From positions 273,171 to 337,170 of the forward strand of contig NZ_JAIWYX010000007.1 of assembly GCF_020251205.1 (NCBI RefSeq): a stretch of DNA of 64,000 bases. Reading direction: 5' to 3'. Under the pieces are notes generated by a model. It did no database searches and had not been told where the DNA came from. It worked only from the letters and a program-made list of their open reading frames with translations. This document shows positions 10,105 through 18,271 of this stretch, piece by piece. Origin of the DNA: Arthrobacter sp. M4. GTDB taxonomy: Bacteria; Actinomycetota; Actinomycetes; Actinomycetales; Micrococcaceae. Position 1 is the first letter of the stretch. Each line of letters begins with the position of its first letter. A program made the position numbers and the translations under genes.

Positions 10105-10259
10105 CGCAAACCTATGAATGCCCCATGTGTTCGAGGGAGTCTAAAGGTGTTCACAGGCATTATCCGCGGAGGACGAGTCGAGGCGACCTGAGTGACTTCG
10201 GGGCGGCATCGCCTCCTCCGGGAGTACTGCAAACATCGAGCACGGATCTTTTCACTTAG
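10101..10259 (+). CDS. possible short zinc-finger-like ORF coupled to the helicase
   Basis: The ATG at 10101 overlaps the helicase stop as ATGA, the usual sign of translational coupling. The frame encodes 52 residues beginning MTQTYECPMCSRESKGVHRHYPRR, in which C-x2-C with two later histidines could bind zinc; the rest is low in structure. It may be a real accessory protein, or the remnant of a longer gene whose C-terminus has decayed in the 10260-10490 gap. Only the overlap and the C/H pattern argue for it. Confidence 0.3.
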   Translation: MTQTYECPMCSRESKGVHRHYPRRTSRGDLSDFGAASPPPGVLQTSSTDLFT

Positions 10260-10273
10260 ACCCCTAAGTGAAA
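10250..10273. terminator. inverted repeat, likely terminator
   Basis: TTTCACTTAG (10250-10259) and its exact complement (10264-10273) enclose a 4-base loop between the plus-strand helicase and the convergent monooxygenase gene. T-rich flanks on the left and A-rich on the right suit bidirectional termination. The remaining sequence to 10490 shows no gene I can support. Confidence 0.55.
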
Positions 10274-10490
10274 TAGTTGAGGCGTTTCCCGACCGTCTAG
10301 AGCGGCCCGGCGACGGTGAAGGGCTTCGACAAGTTCAAATGCGGCCGACGTTGTCGCGCATGAAATACTCGCGGCATTGGATGCTTTTGCTGAACGATCG
10401 AGGCGTCGGGGACGCCGCTAAAGATCGCTAACTCTCGGCTTCACCGTCCGCAAATGTTCGCTCGGTTCCTCTGGAGCTTGGCGAAAGACT

Positions 10491-11765
10491 TCAAAGTCCC
10501 GCAATTCGCTCCGCGACGTATTCCGCGTCCAAACCCACCCCGCCGAGCAGTGATGAGTAGTGGCTCGTCAGCCAAGGCAATCCAACAGCATAGAGTCCCG
10601 GATGCTCCGTAACTCCCCGAGAATGCCTGGGATAGCCCCAGTCGTCCAGGACCGGTATGTCCACGAAGCGCAGATCCAGTCGATAGCCGGTGGCCCAAAG
10701 CACCGAACTGATGTTCTCCGCTGCCAGGTCCAAACGCGCAGGCTCGGAAGGCAACCAATCGTCCTCAACCTGCGTCGGCGACTGCGGGGCTGCGTCAATG
10801 CCAGCAGCCGCAATGTACGCCTCAATCGCTCCCAGCATGCGCAAACCAAAACCGGCTTCCACAGCAGCCAAGCGTTCAGGGAGGTCGTCGGTAAAGGTGA
10901 CTTCGCCGTCGTCGACTCCTTCTAGGTGACCATGCAGGTGCATGCCGCGGCGGCCCAAATCCCTGAGGTGGATGTTGTGTCCGCCGTCGGTGCCGGAGAC
11001 GAGCGGGTTGCACGCGAAGCGGGCGGCGGGGGAAGGCAGTGCCTCCACTTTGAGTGCGTTGATGCCGTAGTCGGGCCCTTCCTTGGCCGCTTTCAGGAGC
11101 CAATACATGATGTCCTTGCCGCGATAGCGGCGGGGTGCCTCGGGACACATGGAGACGGCCAGATGGATTTCACGGCCGACGGCTTGCAGCTCTTCAGCGA
11201 TCTGGCCACCGGACTGGCCCGTGCCAACAATCAAGACGGCACCGTCAGGCAGTTGCTCCGGATTCCGGTAGTGGTGCGTGTGGAGTTGCATCACGCCGTC
11301 TGGCAACTTTGCCGCAAGGGGAGGGATCTTCGGAACCTGGTAGGCACCAGTCGCGAGCACCACGTTGCCAGCGTGCCAGGAACCGCGGGAGGTCTCCACG
11401 CTAAAGCCTCCGTCAGCCGCCGAGACCCGCGTGACATCCGTACCTGTGTGGACGGGCGCGTCGATCTTGCTCGCGTACTCGCGGAACATGGCGATGACAT
11501 CGTCGCGAGGCATAAACGCCTCAGGCTCGGGACCTGTGTAGGGCATCCCGGGCAGGTCGGTCGCGAAGTTCGGCGTGTTCAGGATGAAGGCGTCCCAGCG
11601 GTCCTGCCAAGCGCCTCCCAGAGCGGGCCGTCGTTCAAGCACCACGTGTTCCACGCCCTTTTGGCTGAGCCAGTAGCTCGTGGCCAAGCCTGCTTGGCCG
11701 GCGCCGATGACGAGAGTGTGGACCTCGTTGGACGGTTCATCTACTGGGCCCTGTTCACGTTCCAT
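10491..11765 (-). CDS. flavin-containing monooxygenase (CzcO-like)
   Basis: A 424-residue FAD/NADPH-dependent monooxygenase of the class B (Baeyer-Villiger/FMO-like) fold. It has two Rossmann motifs: VIGAGQAGLATSYWL at residues about 19-33 for FAD and VLIVGTGQSGGQIAEEL near 177 for NADPH. The intervening VLATGAYQVPKIPPL and the late VLWATGYRLDL are the typical ATG motifs of the family. Members oxygenate ketones, amines or sulfides, or act as putative oxidoreductases with unknown substrates. The start at 11765 overlaps the end of the upstream alpha/beta hydrolase gene by 11 bases, so the two are coupled; a Baeyer-Villiger enzyme followed by an esterase would be a sensible ketone-cleavage pair, but this is inference. 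Confidence 0.8.
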   Translation of the reverse strand: MEREQGPVDEPSNEVHTLVIGAGQAGLATSYWLSQKGVEHVVLERRPALGGAWQDRWDAFILNTPNFATDLPGMPYTGPEPEAFMPRDDVIAMFREYASKIDAPVHTGTDVTRVSAADGGFSVETSRGSWHAGNVVLATGAYQVPKIPPLAAKLPDGVMQLHTHHYRNPEQLPDGAVLIVGTGQSGGQIAEELQAVGREIHLAVSMCPEAPRRYRGKDIMYWLLKAAKEGPDYGINALKVEALPSPAARFACNPLVSGTDGGHNIHLRDLGRRGMHLHGHLEGVDDGEVTFTDDLPERLAAVEAGFGLRMLGAIEAYIAAAGIDAAPQSPTQVEDDWLPSEPARLDLAAENISSVLWATGYRLDLRFVDIPVLDDWGYPRHSRGVTEHPGLYAVGLPWLTSHYSSLLGGVGLDAEYVAERIAGL

Positions 11766-12525
11766 GACGGGCCTCGGCGCGCTTCCAATGCTCGCGCAAT
11801 AACCCGGCTAGCCGTTCCGGCTCAATCCGGTGCGGCGGGTCGAAATGGTGGCGTTCCTCGAATACCTCGAGGCGGAAGTTGTGGAAGACCTTCGACAGTC
11901 GCTCGGCCACTTCGCCGTAATCCACCGGGTTGCTGAGCCCGCCGAGCGCCAGGAACACCGGGCGCTGGAATGATGCCAGCTTTTCGCGGTCGAGATCGTA
12001 GTTCTTGAACGTCCGCATGAACGCCCTGATGCCGGCTGGCCGCTTGCTCATCCACGGCGGCGGGCTGCCGGGCGGCGGAGGCGACAGAACGACGTCGGGC
12101 TTTACACCCAACCGCATGAAGGCGGCCATGAACTCATCCGGGGGAAGCAGATCCAGCTCGTCGTAGTCTTCCCACAGCTGCCTATGGGCAGGGCTCCAAT
12201 CCCAGCTTCCAGCCCACGCGGGCTCCAGAAGCGCGAGGCTCTCCAGCCGCTCCGGATGCTTGGCCGTGAACGCGAGGGCGGCAGCGCCGCCGCCGGAGTA
12301 GCCGACCAGATGGAAGGTGTCCCAACCGCGGGAGTCGGCTTCGCGGAGCACACCTTCTATCTCCGTGTCGAGGCTCCAGCCGGGTGGTGGTTCGTCGGGT
12401 GCATAGAGTTCCAGGTCCTTGGCGACCGCGTCGACGTCCGGACCCAGCGCGTTGATCAGTGCGCCATAGGCCGGCTCTGCGGGAAGGACACTACCAGGGA
12501 GGAGGATAACCCGCTTCGGTTCCAT
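11755..12525 (-). CDS. alpha/beta hydrolase
   Basis: A 256-residue hydrolase. The first strand and oxyanion turn are in VILLPGSVLPAEPAYG, the nucleophile elbow is GYSGGG (Ser at about residue 77), the acid is probably in the VFLALGGLSNPVDYGE region, and the catalytic histidine is in EERHHFDPPHRIEPE near the C-terminus. It belongs to the general alpha/beta hydrolase family; lactonase, esterase or thioesterase roles cannot be separated here. It is the first gene of a two-gene unit with the flavin monooxygenase. Upstream sequence contains an unremarkable 260-base gap. Confidence 0.8.
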   Translation of the reverse strand: MEPKRVILLPGSVLPAEPAYGALINALGPDVDAVAKDLELYAPDEPPPGWSLDTEIEGVLREADSRGWDTFHLVGYSGGGAAALAFTAKHPERLESLALLEPAWAGSWDWSPAHRQLWEDYDELDLLPPDEFMAAFMRLGVKPDVVLSPPPPGSPPPWMSKRPAGIRAFMRTFKNYDLDREKLASFQRPVFLALGGLSNPVDYGEVAERLSKVFHNFRLEVFEERHHFDPPHRIEPERLAGLLREHWKRAEARHGT

Positions 12526-12748
12526 GGGAGAACTGTACGCTCGGGGGTGGTGTTGCGGGAGGTGGTTTGGTCAGGCTGCGAGAGCAAGGTCGCTCGGGAA
12601 TGGCATGCAGCCACTAGGGCATCCGATGGGCCACGGAAGCTCGGCTCGGTCATAGCCGACAGGGCCAAGGCTGCGGGGCGGGCCGCGCTGCGGGTTCAGC
12701 TCACAGGTATCTGCTTAGCTGAAGTGGCGGTCGCTCATTCGAAAGGCT

Positions 12749-12779
12749 GACCCGGCCGGCTTGTATAGCCGACCGGGCC
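12749..12779. terminator. GC-rich hairpin downstream of the S1-domain gene
   Basis: Arms 12749-12761 and 12767-12779 pair over 12 of 13 positions around a five-base loop. The hairpin begins seven bases after the stop of the minus-strand S1-domain gene, without a strong T-run. Between it and 12526 I find no supportable gene. Confidence 0.55.
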
Positions 12780-12785
12780 AACTTG

Positions 12786-12998
12786 TCAGTCGATGAGCAT
12801 CGCGCTGAATCGTGATTCGGCTGCGTCGAACTCGATGACGCGCACGCGCACGGTCGCGCCCACCGCAGCACTGCCACCGCGGACGAGGCCTTGCACACCA
12901 GAATCAGACTCAACGAAGAGCCCGAACGGCTTGGCAGACTTGACGACGACATCGATCTCATCACCAGCATTCAGGAGGGTTCCGGCCACATGGCTCAC
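12786..12998 (-). CDS. single S1-domain RNA-binding protein
   Basis: A 70-residue protein that is essentially one S1 (OB-fold) domain: GDEIDVVVKSAKPFGLFVES is the first two strands with the conserved FGLFV, and VGATVRVRVIEFDAAESRFSAML is the closing strand. Stand-alone S1 domains bind single-stranded RNA and modulate translation or ribosome association. The GTG at 12998 has GGAGAGGGG directly upstream. It is a single gene with a hairpin after its stop. Sequences from 12999 to 13147 contain nothing I can assign. No regulatory site is evident. Confidence 0.7.
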   Translation of the reverse strand: MSHVAGTLLNAGDEIDVVVKSAKPFGLFVESDSGVQGLVRGGSAAVGATVRVRVIEFDAAESRFSAMLID

Positions 12999-13147
12999 CC
13001 CCTCTCCATCCTCAGGGTGAGTCGGACAGCGGTGCAGACCCAGCCCCAGGTTCCTTCCGCAGCGGGGCAGCGCTGGCTCCCGGGCTCTGCCCAGACCTCA
13101 CGCAAGTAGAGACAGTACAGGCTGACGTCCCCGATCTACAGCCTTGA

Positions 13148-13442
13148 CTATTCCTCGTCCGTGTCACGGGGGATGACGAGGTCCTTCTCCAGCGAGCGGC
13201 GCAGCTGCCGCGCCCCGTCGGTGCGGATCATGGAGCCGGGGGCGACGACGCGCTGGCCGAACTTCACCAGCGCGACTGCCGCACTTCGGGCAGACGAACC
13301 CCTCCGGCCAGCGCAGCCCTGCCAGATATTCAACGCAGGCATAATCTGTGCTGAACCAGTCCTGGAACTGCCCGAACTTCTTCGGATAGTCCACGCCCGC
13401 CTGCCGCATCTGCAGCCACAAATCGGCCATACCTCCGCGCAC
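13148..13442 (-). mobile_element. decayed IS1595-type transposase remnant
   Basis: Read on the minus strand from about 13442, the frame begins with a clear IS1595-family transposase N-terminus: FQDWFSTDYACVEYLAGLRWPEGFVCPKCGS, including the zinc-ribbon C-P-K-C. The match then stops and a different frame ends with QRVVAPGSMIRTDGARQLRRSLEKDLVIPRDTDEE, like the acidic part of the transposase core. Most of the element, including the DDE core, is missing and the reading frame is shifted, so it is inactive. No inverted repeats or target duplications are visible. It adjoins a toxin-antitoxin pair, as accessory DNA often does. Confidence 0.65.
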
Positions 13443-13465
13443 TTCAGCTAAGCAGACACCTAATA

Positions 13466-13858
13466 CTAAATTCCTGGTGATAGAACCGTGAGGCCTGCGT
13501 CTACCGCCGCAGCTAAAAGTTCGATGTCGTAGGCAACCAAAACATCGCTCTGGAGTCTAATAGCCGTCGCCAAATGAATGGCATCCGCGCTTCTCAACCT
13601 CCCTGGAAGCGCCGCAGCGTACATCAAATCAGGGCGTGCCACATCGACGAGGTTTATGGCGGTCAGCACTTGATTCACTGGCACCGGAGAAAGACGTCGC
13701 CGCCGCGCGGCACAGTGAAGTTCCGTGTAGAGGAGCATCGAGGCAACCAAACGATGTCCTGAGGCGCTCGCCGTCGACAGGTGCTCGGCAAGGGAAGCGG
13801 ATTCGGGTTCGTCAACAACAAGTTTCAAGACAGCCGACGTGTCGACGTATGTGATCAT
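13466..13858 (-). CDS. vapC: PIN-domain toxin (VapC family)
   Basis: A 130-residue PIN-domain ribonuclease. The acidic metal-binding residues are all present: Asp in YVDTSA (residue 6), Glu in LLYTELHC, Asp in RSADAIHLATA and Asp in VAYDIELL. VapC toxins cleave tRNA or rRNA when released from their antitoxin. The ATG overlaps the antitoxin stop by four bases (ATGA), so the two are translated together. It is the second gene of the pair. The module lies between an IS remnant and a TfoX-like gene. Length and motifs are normal, so the toxin should be functional. Confidence 0.88.
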   Translation of the reverse strand: MITYVDTSAVLKLVVDEPESASLAEHLSTASASGHRLVASMLLYTELHCAARRRRLSPVPVNQVLTAINLVDVARPDLMYAAALPGRLRSADAIHLATAIRLQSDVLVAYDIELLAAAVDAGLTVLSPGI

Positions 13859-14121
13859 CGATCCCCGCGTAGATCTGCCAAAATATCCGCAGTCGCCATG
13901 TCGCTCTTGGCGCGCGGCACGAGAGTGAAGTCCACTGGTCCGGGCGTAGCAGGGCGGACGGCGCCCTGCTGGAGGAGGCGCTCGAAGGGCGAGACCGACG
14001 GGGGAATGAGTGTCGCGGCAATCTCGCCGTTATTAGTCACGTCTATGGTTTCACCGTTTTTAACGCGTTCGAGAATCTTGCTGCTGTTATTGCGGAGTTC
14101 CCGATGCGGGATTGTGGTCAT
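13855..14121 (-). CDS. Phd/YefM-type antitoxin
   Basis: An 88-residue antitoxin whose first 45 residues are the Phd/YefM DNA-binding fold (TIPHRELRNNSSKILERVKNGETIDVTNNGEIAATLIPP). The C-terminal tail is the toxin-wrapping segment. GGAGG lies just ahead of the ATG. Upstream, a TACAAT -10 box (14138-14143, minus strand) is embedded in the direct repeats TAGCAA at 14133 and 14142, a likely operator for autorepression by the complex. Phd-type antitoxins paired with PIN toxins are common in actinobacteria. From 14150 to 14305 I see nothing further. Confidence 0.88.
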   Translation of the reverse strand: MTTIPHRELRNNSSKILERVKNGETIDVTNNGEIAATLIPPSVSPFERLLQQGAVRPATPGPVDFTLVPRAKSDMATADILADLRGDR

Positions 14122-14305
14122 GGTTACCTCCGTAGCAATTGTAGCAACCGCAGTCCCGGCAGTGAACTTTGCGCGTGAAGGCCGCGCAGGAGGCGAGGTT
14201 CAGTGCACGGTTGACGCCCGCCCTCGATAACCGCAGCCTCGGAGGCAACGTATGCCCGCCGTCGTTGTTCCAGCCTTTGTTGTTGGCCAGGCTAGGGGGC
14301 TGGCC

Positions 14306-14668
14306 CTACTTCTTGGCAGCCTTTGGCGGCAGCTGCGCAACGTATTCGAAAGCCTTCGCCACCCAGAACCTGGCGCGGGCTTCGTCCCCCTCACCTTCGG
14401 CGTTCCATACCTCGGGCAAGCCGACGTAGTCGCCCATTGGCCGCTCTTCCGGGCCGAAGGGCCTCGTTCGTTCCGTGGCCTCGAGTTCTGCCTTGTCCTC
14501 CGGGGAAAGTTTGACCCCGATGGCGGGTCCAAAGAGTCCCGCGAACATGTTGCCGTTCACGAAGGCGCCGAGATTACCGAACATGGGTTTGACGATCACC
14601 TCAGGGTTATCCGGGAGCACCGAGCGGAAGTGTTCCTTGTCGGCTTCGGACGGTTTGGGGATCTGCAT
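14306..14668 (-). CDS. TfoX N-terminal domain protein
   Basis: A 120-residue protein matching the TfoX/Sxy N-terminal domain: VIVKPMFGNLGAFVNGNMFAGLFGPAIGVKLSPEDKAEL, then a short C-terminal helix and lysines. In enterobacteria TfoX governs competence, but stand-alone N-terminal domain proteins in actinobacteria have no established role. The ATG at 14668 (MQIPKPSEADKEHF) has GAGGAG 10 bases upstream; the longer frame to 14767 is alanine/proline-rich shadow sequence. It is a single gene, divergent from the cold-shock gene. Confidence 0.78.
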   Translation of the reverse strand: MQIPKPSEADKEHFRSVLPDNPEVIVKPMFGNLGAFVNGNMFAGLFGPAIGVKLSPEDKAELEATERTRPFGPEERPMGDYVGLPEVWNAEGEGDEARARFWVAKAFEYVAQLPPKAAKK

Positions 14669-14779
14669 GTGCTGTTCTCCTCGTGTGGAGTGGCTGGGCT
14701 CGGAGCTGTCTGCAGGATAGGGGAGTGGGGCGGCTGCGGCTAGGGGCCAGCGGCGCCCGACGGCCATCTGTTAACCTTT

Positions 14780-14987
14780 TGTTTTCCACACAGGGGATCG
14801 AAACTCTGGCGAATCGCTCAATCCCCTGTAAACTCGTAAACGTTGTTGTGTCTGGCATTTGGTAGTTCAGGTAGTACGTGCGGTCCGTTCGGCCGTGTCT
14901 TTCTGAAGTAGCGGTTGTTGAGAACACTCACACACCCGGAGGCCCGAAAGTCGGGAGCCACCTCCACCTTCAGTAAGGACAGAAATT
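14780..14987 (+). promoter_or_regulatory. long leader region of the cold-shock gene
   Basis: Some 320 bases separate the TfoX-like start from the cold-shock gene. The part nearest the gene carries no coding frame and includes a small hairpin (CCCGA 14943-14947 with TCGGG 14951-14955). Long structured leaders are typical of cspA mRNAs and control their temperature-dependent translation, but I cannot fix the transcript start. Confidence 0.35.
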
Positions 14988-15191
14988 ATGGCTACAGGTA
15001 TCGTCAAGTGGTTTAACGCCGAAAAGGGCTTCGGCTTCATCTCCCCCGAAGATGGCGGCCAGGACGTTTTCGCCCACTACTCCGCTATCCAGTCCAACGG
15101 CTACCGCTCCCTCGAAGAGAACCAGCACGTTTCCTTCGACGTCGAGCAGGGTCCCAAGGGCCCGCAGGCCGTGAACATCCGGGCACTCTAA
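14988..15191 (+). CDS. cspA: cold-shock protein CspA
   Basis: A 67-residue cold-shock domain protein: [31 protein letters not shown] contains both RNA-binding motifs (KGFGFI and DVFAHY). CspA proteins are single-strand nucleic acid chaperones in the cytoplasm that melt RNA structure after cold shock. Length and sequence are fully typical of actinobacteria. AAGGAC lies 9 bases upstream of the ATG. The gene is monocistronic, with a long leader in front and a strong intrinsic terminator behind. Confidence 0.96.
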   Translation: MATGIVKWFNAEKGFGFISPEDGGQDVFAHYSAIQSNGYRSLEENQHVSFDVEQGPKGPQAVNIRAL

Positions 15192-15210
15192 GCCTTTCGG
15201 ATTCATAAGA

Positions 15211-15243
15211 AAGTAGGGTCGGTTCATTTGAACCGGCCCTACT
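15211..15243 (+). terminator. intrinsic terminator of cspA
   Basis: AAGTAGGG-YCGGTTC (15211-15225) pairs with GAACCGGCCCTACTT (from 15230), a long stem with a short loop, followed by TTGTCTTTCC. It begins 20 bases after the cspA stop. Confidence 0.85.
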
Positions 15244-15370
15244 TTGTCTTTCCGGGGCCTCTGCCCCTCTTGAGCCGCGCTCACTAATCTGTAAATAGAC
15301 GCCTCGGGACCCTGACCCTTCCCGCCACGCCTATTTTCGGAAAAGCAAAGCTCAAAGGAGATGGTCTCCA

Positions 15371-16441
15371 ATGACGGCGATTCAGCAATCGAAGGGCACT
15401 CTGAAGTCCGCCGATATCGTGACGCAGGTCTTGGGCATTTGGCTGGTCATCGCCTCTTTTGGAGATGGCTGGACACACGTAAACAGGCCCGCGCCCGAGA
15501 CCTTCTTCACACCGTGGCATGCCGTCCTTTACTCAGGACTTGTCGCGGTAGCAGCGTGGACCGGCGTCGTCGTCTGGCGCAACCACACGCCCGGAACCTC
15601 GTGGATCAGCGCAGTCCCCACCGCGTATCGGCTCACAGTGGCCGGCGTCGTTACTTTCGGCGTAGGCGGACTTTTGGATATGGCCTGGCACCAGGTGTTC
15701 GGGATCGAAGTAGCCATAGACGCGTTGGTTAGCCCGACGCACCTGATCCTCGGCGCGGGTGGACTTTTGATCCTCGGCACGGGCGTTAGAAGCGCCCGCT
15801 TGTCAGCGGGCCGGGGACCTATCAGGTGGACAGCCCCCGCGGTGATGTCTGTTGTCCTGATGACCGCCCTAGTTTCGTTTTTCCTGATCTACGCATCCGC
15901 GTTCATCAGGGTGGCCCCCACCCACTCCTACCTCCCCATACCCGAGGGAACGCCGGGCCATGACAAGGAAGAACTGGATCTCATCGCCGGTTTGGCCTCC
16001 TACCTGCTAACCACGGCCGTGCTGGTTGTTCCCTTTTCATTCACTGCTGTTTCCAGCCAACGTCCCCCTCGGGGCATCGTCACACTGTTGGTCGGTACAT
16101 CGGCTTGGTTGTGCGTAGCCATGATGGACTTCCACACAGTCCCCGTCAGTGGAGCCGCCGGTGCGACAGCCGCCGCACTACTCGCTGATCTTGCTTTGTC
16201 CAGGCTTCCCGCCGCCCAAGTTCGCCACAGACTGCCTGTTGTCGCCGCAGGAATCATCACCCTGGTCTGGGTGGGACAAACGGTGGGGATGGCCGTGGCC
16301 CGAGGCATCGGCTGGCCACCATCACTCTGGGTGGGCGCCATCGTCCTTAGCGCCACCGCAGCCGCTGCAATCGCCTGGATACCCCTGTGGCGGCTGCATT
16401 CAGCCACCGAGGTCCAGCCTGCGCAACAGCCACCCCTCTGA
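15371..16441 (+). CDS. multi-pass membrane protein of unknown function
   Basis: A 356-residue integral membrane protein with eight to ten hydrophobic helices, for example IVTQVLGIWLVIASF, VLYSGLVAVAAWTGVVVW, VAGVVTFGVGGLLDMAWHQVFG, PTHLILGAGGLLILGTG, AVMSVVLMTALVSFFLIYAS and AAGIITLVWVGQTVGMAV. Histidines lie at conserved-looking helix ends (DGWTHV, PWHAVLYSG, DMAWHQVFG, SPTHLILG), a pattern seen in haem or metal-binding membrane proteins, but no family is recognised. AAAGGAG lies a few bases ahead of the ATG at 15371. It is a single gene, convergent with the hydantoinase operon. Confidence 0.75.
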   Translation: MTAIQQSKGTLKSADIVTQVLGIWLVIASFGDGWTHVNRPAPETFFTPWHAVLYSGLVAVAAWTGVVVWRNHTPGTSWISAVPTAYRLTVAGVVTFGVGGLLDMAWHQVFGIEVAIDALVSPTHLILGAGGLLILGTGVRSARLSAGRGPIRWTAPAVMSVVLMTALVSFFLIYASAFIRVAPTHSYLPIPEGTPGHDKEELDLIAGLASYLLTTAVLVVPFSFTAVSSQRPPRGIVTLLVGTSAWLCVAMMDFHTVPVSGAAGATAAALLADLALSRLPAAQVRHRLPVVAAGIITLVWVGQTVGMAVARGIGWPPSLWVGAIVLSATAAAAIAWIPLWRLHSATEVQPAQQPPL

Positions 16442-16527
16442 CGGCACAGGCCCGAACACCTAGCCACGGCGCTATGAGGGCTCCCTCCGTCCAAGATACG
16501 CAGGGAGCCTTCATGCCCTAGCTGCGG

Positions 16528-16836
16528 CTACCGCTCACACGCGATGCCGTCGCTGCCCTTCATCGCACAACTTTCCAACGTCACTCCGAACGGGACCTCA
16601 TCACTCACCTCTACCGTGAATTGGTCATGTGCAAGGCGAGTGATCAGGACGCCACCACCACCGCTTTTGGTGGCCTCAAGCCGGGCCAGCAGCTCGGCCT
16701 CGCCGAGCCGTGCCTCCAACGTCATCCGATCAGGTCCCGATACGCGCAGCACCAGCGGCACAGCCGCCGTCGAACGGTCAACGTCCGAGGCCGGCACGTC
16801 GCCTACCGTCGATTTCTCACCAACCGTCGTCGTCAC
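16528..16836 (-). CDS. small hypothetical protein at the end of the hydantoinase operon
   Basis: A 102-residue soluble protein without recognised domain. The sequence alternates short beta-like stretches (VPLVLRVSGPDRMTLEARL, GGVLITRLAHDQFTVEVSDEVPFGVTLE). It starts 10 bases after the hydantoinase stop on the same strand and therefore probably belongs to the operon that begins at the aminotransferase. Its role in the pathway is unknown. It might be a small partner subunit, as often seen at the end of such operons, but this is a guess. Confidence 0.55.
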   Translation of the reverse strand: MTTTVGEKSTVGDVPASDVDRSTAAVPLVLRVSGPDRMTLEARLGEAELLARLEATKSGGGGVLITRLAHDQFTVEVSDEVPFGVTLESCAMKGSDGIACER

Positions 16837-16846
16837 CGTTGCCGCC

Positions 16847-18271
16847 TCAGCAAGCCGGCCGGTTCAACACGTCAGTGGACACCTTCTGCTTCAGCAGCGT
16901 TCCCTCCGGACCGGCTTTGAGTTGCCGATCCTCAACCACCACAGTCCCGCGCAGCACGGTCATGCTCGGCCAGGCAGCAACCCGATACCCTTCCCACGGC
17001 GTGTAGTCCGCCTCGTGCAGGTCCGCGGCAGTCACACGCCGATCCACAGTGGTGTCCAGCACGGCCAAGTCCGCGTCCGAACCGACAGCAATTACGCCCT
17101 TCTGCGGGTACAGGCCCATGATCTTCGCCGCGTTCGCTGAGGTGATGTCCACAAATCGTGTCAGGTCCAGGCTACGCTTGGCCACGCCTTCCGTGTACGC
17201 CACAGCCATCCGCATCTCGACGCCGGCATGCCCCCCAGTCGCGTCCAGAATGGTCTTGCCGCGCGTCTTCACATCCAGGTCCGTGCACACACCGTCCGTG
17301 GCCAAGGTAGACAACGAACCACTGAGCAACGACTCCCACATCGAATCCCGGTCATTCTCCGACTTCAACGACGGGTACGTGTGGTAAATCGCCCCGTTCT
17401 CCTGCTTGTAATCCTCGGCCGTGAAATAGGCGTAATGCGGCAGGATTTCTCCATAAACAGCCTGACCCCGGCCACGGGCTTCGCGGATCGCGTCCACGCC
17501 CTCGCGGGCACTCACGTGCATCAAATAAATCGGCGCGCCCACGTGCTCGGCCAAAGTAATCGCCCGCTGGAAGGACAGCTTCTCGGACAAATTGTTGTGG
17601 GCGTGATGCATGTACTCGATGCCGATTTTGCCCTGATGTTGCAGCTTCTTATACGAGTACATAACAATGTCGTCGTCTTCGGCATGAACCGCCAGCATCG
17701 CTCCCGCGGCCGCGGTTTGCTCCATCAGGCCCCACATATTTCCGAGGTCCGTCTTCTGCCTGGGCCGCGTGGGCGTGGTATTTGTCATCCACACTTTCCA
17801 ACTGCCATGCCCGGCGGCAACCGCATCCGGAATCTGCTCCAAAACCTCAAACGGGATTTCCGGCTCCTTGAACGTCCCATGCAGCGCATAATCCGTGTAC
17901 GTTGAACCAGCCCATTCCGCTGACTTCCGCGCAAACGACTCCGACAATTCGTCGCCCGGCTTCCAATGCGCAAAATCAATCAGAGTAGTAGTACCGCCAT
18001 AAATCGCGCCCTCACTCACGCGGTCCGGGCCGAAACACATAATGCCGCTCTCTGCAGCCGTTGGCAGCACCGAGTTTGTGTGCACGTGCGGGTCCACACC
18101 ACCCGGAACCACCAATTGCCCCTGCAGGTCAATAACCCGGCGCGCCTCATCCAGCGAACCGAAACCCGGTTCCCGGAGCGAAGCAATCTTGCCCTCAGCA
18201 ATTCCGATATCCAGGCGCTTGGCCCCAGCCGGAGTAACTACCAAGCCATTTGTCAGAAGAAGATCAAACAT
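16847..18271 (-). CDS. dihydropyrimidinase/hydantoinase-family cyclic amidohydrolase
   Basis: A 474-residue zinc enzyme of the hydantoinase branch of the amidohydrolase superfamily, which hydrolytically opens cyclic ureides or imides. The metal site is seen in GGVDPHVHTN (HxH), SWKVWMTNTT (the lysine that is carbamylated), MLAVHAEDDD, IYLMHVSARE and the aspartate in LATDGVCTD. I start it at the ATG at 18271 (MFDLLLTNGLVV), which overlaps the end of the upstream acetamidase by eight bases; the longer frame adds only shadow residues. It is the third gene of an aminotransferase-acetamidase-hydantoinase operon. The substrate is not clear: the loop after HVHTN differs from classical D-hydantoinases (NSVLPTAAESGIMCFGPDRVSEGAIYGGTTT). 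Confidence 0.85.
   Translation of the reverse strand: MFDLLLTNGLVVTPAGAKRLDIGIAEGKIASLREPGFGSLDEARRVIDLQGQLVVPGGVDPHVHTNSVLPTAAESGIMCFGPDRVSEGAIYGGTTTLIDFAHWKPGDELSESFARKSAEWAGSTYTDYALHGTFKEPEIPFEVLEQIPDAVAAGHGSWKVWMTNTTPTRPRQKTDLGNMWGLMEQTAAAGAMLAVHAEDDDIVMYSYKKLQHQGKIGIEYMHHAHNNLSEKLSFQRAITLAEHVGAPIYLMHVSAREGVDAIREARGRGQAVYGEILPHYAYFTAEDYKQENGAIYHTYPSLKSENDRDSMWESLLSGSLSTLATDGVCTDLDVKTRGKTILDATGGHAGVEMRMAVAYTEGVAKRSLDLTRFVDITSANAAKIMGLYPQKGVIAVGSDADLAVLDTTVDRRVTAADLHEADYTPWEGYRVAAWPSMTVLRGTVVVEDRQLKAGPEGTLLKQKVSTDVLNRPAC

Noticed and set aside
12184..12750. 188-residue plus-strand frame crossing the alpha/beta hydrolase start
   Set aside because: It overlaps the hydrolase antisense, and the remainder in 12526-12750 shows no domain or ribosome-binding site.
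13148..13442. intact insertion sequence
   Set aside because: Only the N-terminal and a shifted C-terminal part of an IS1595-type transposase are present; no terminal inverted repeats were seen.
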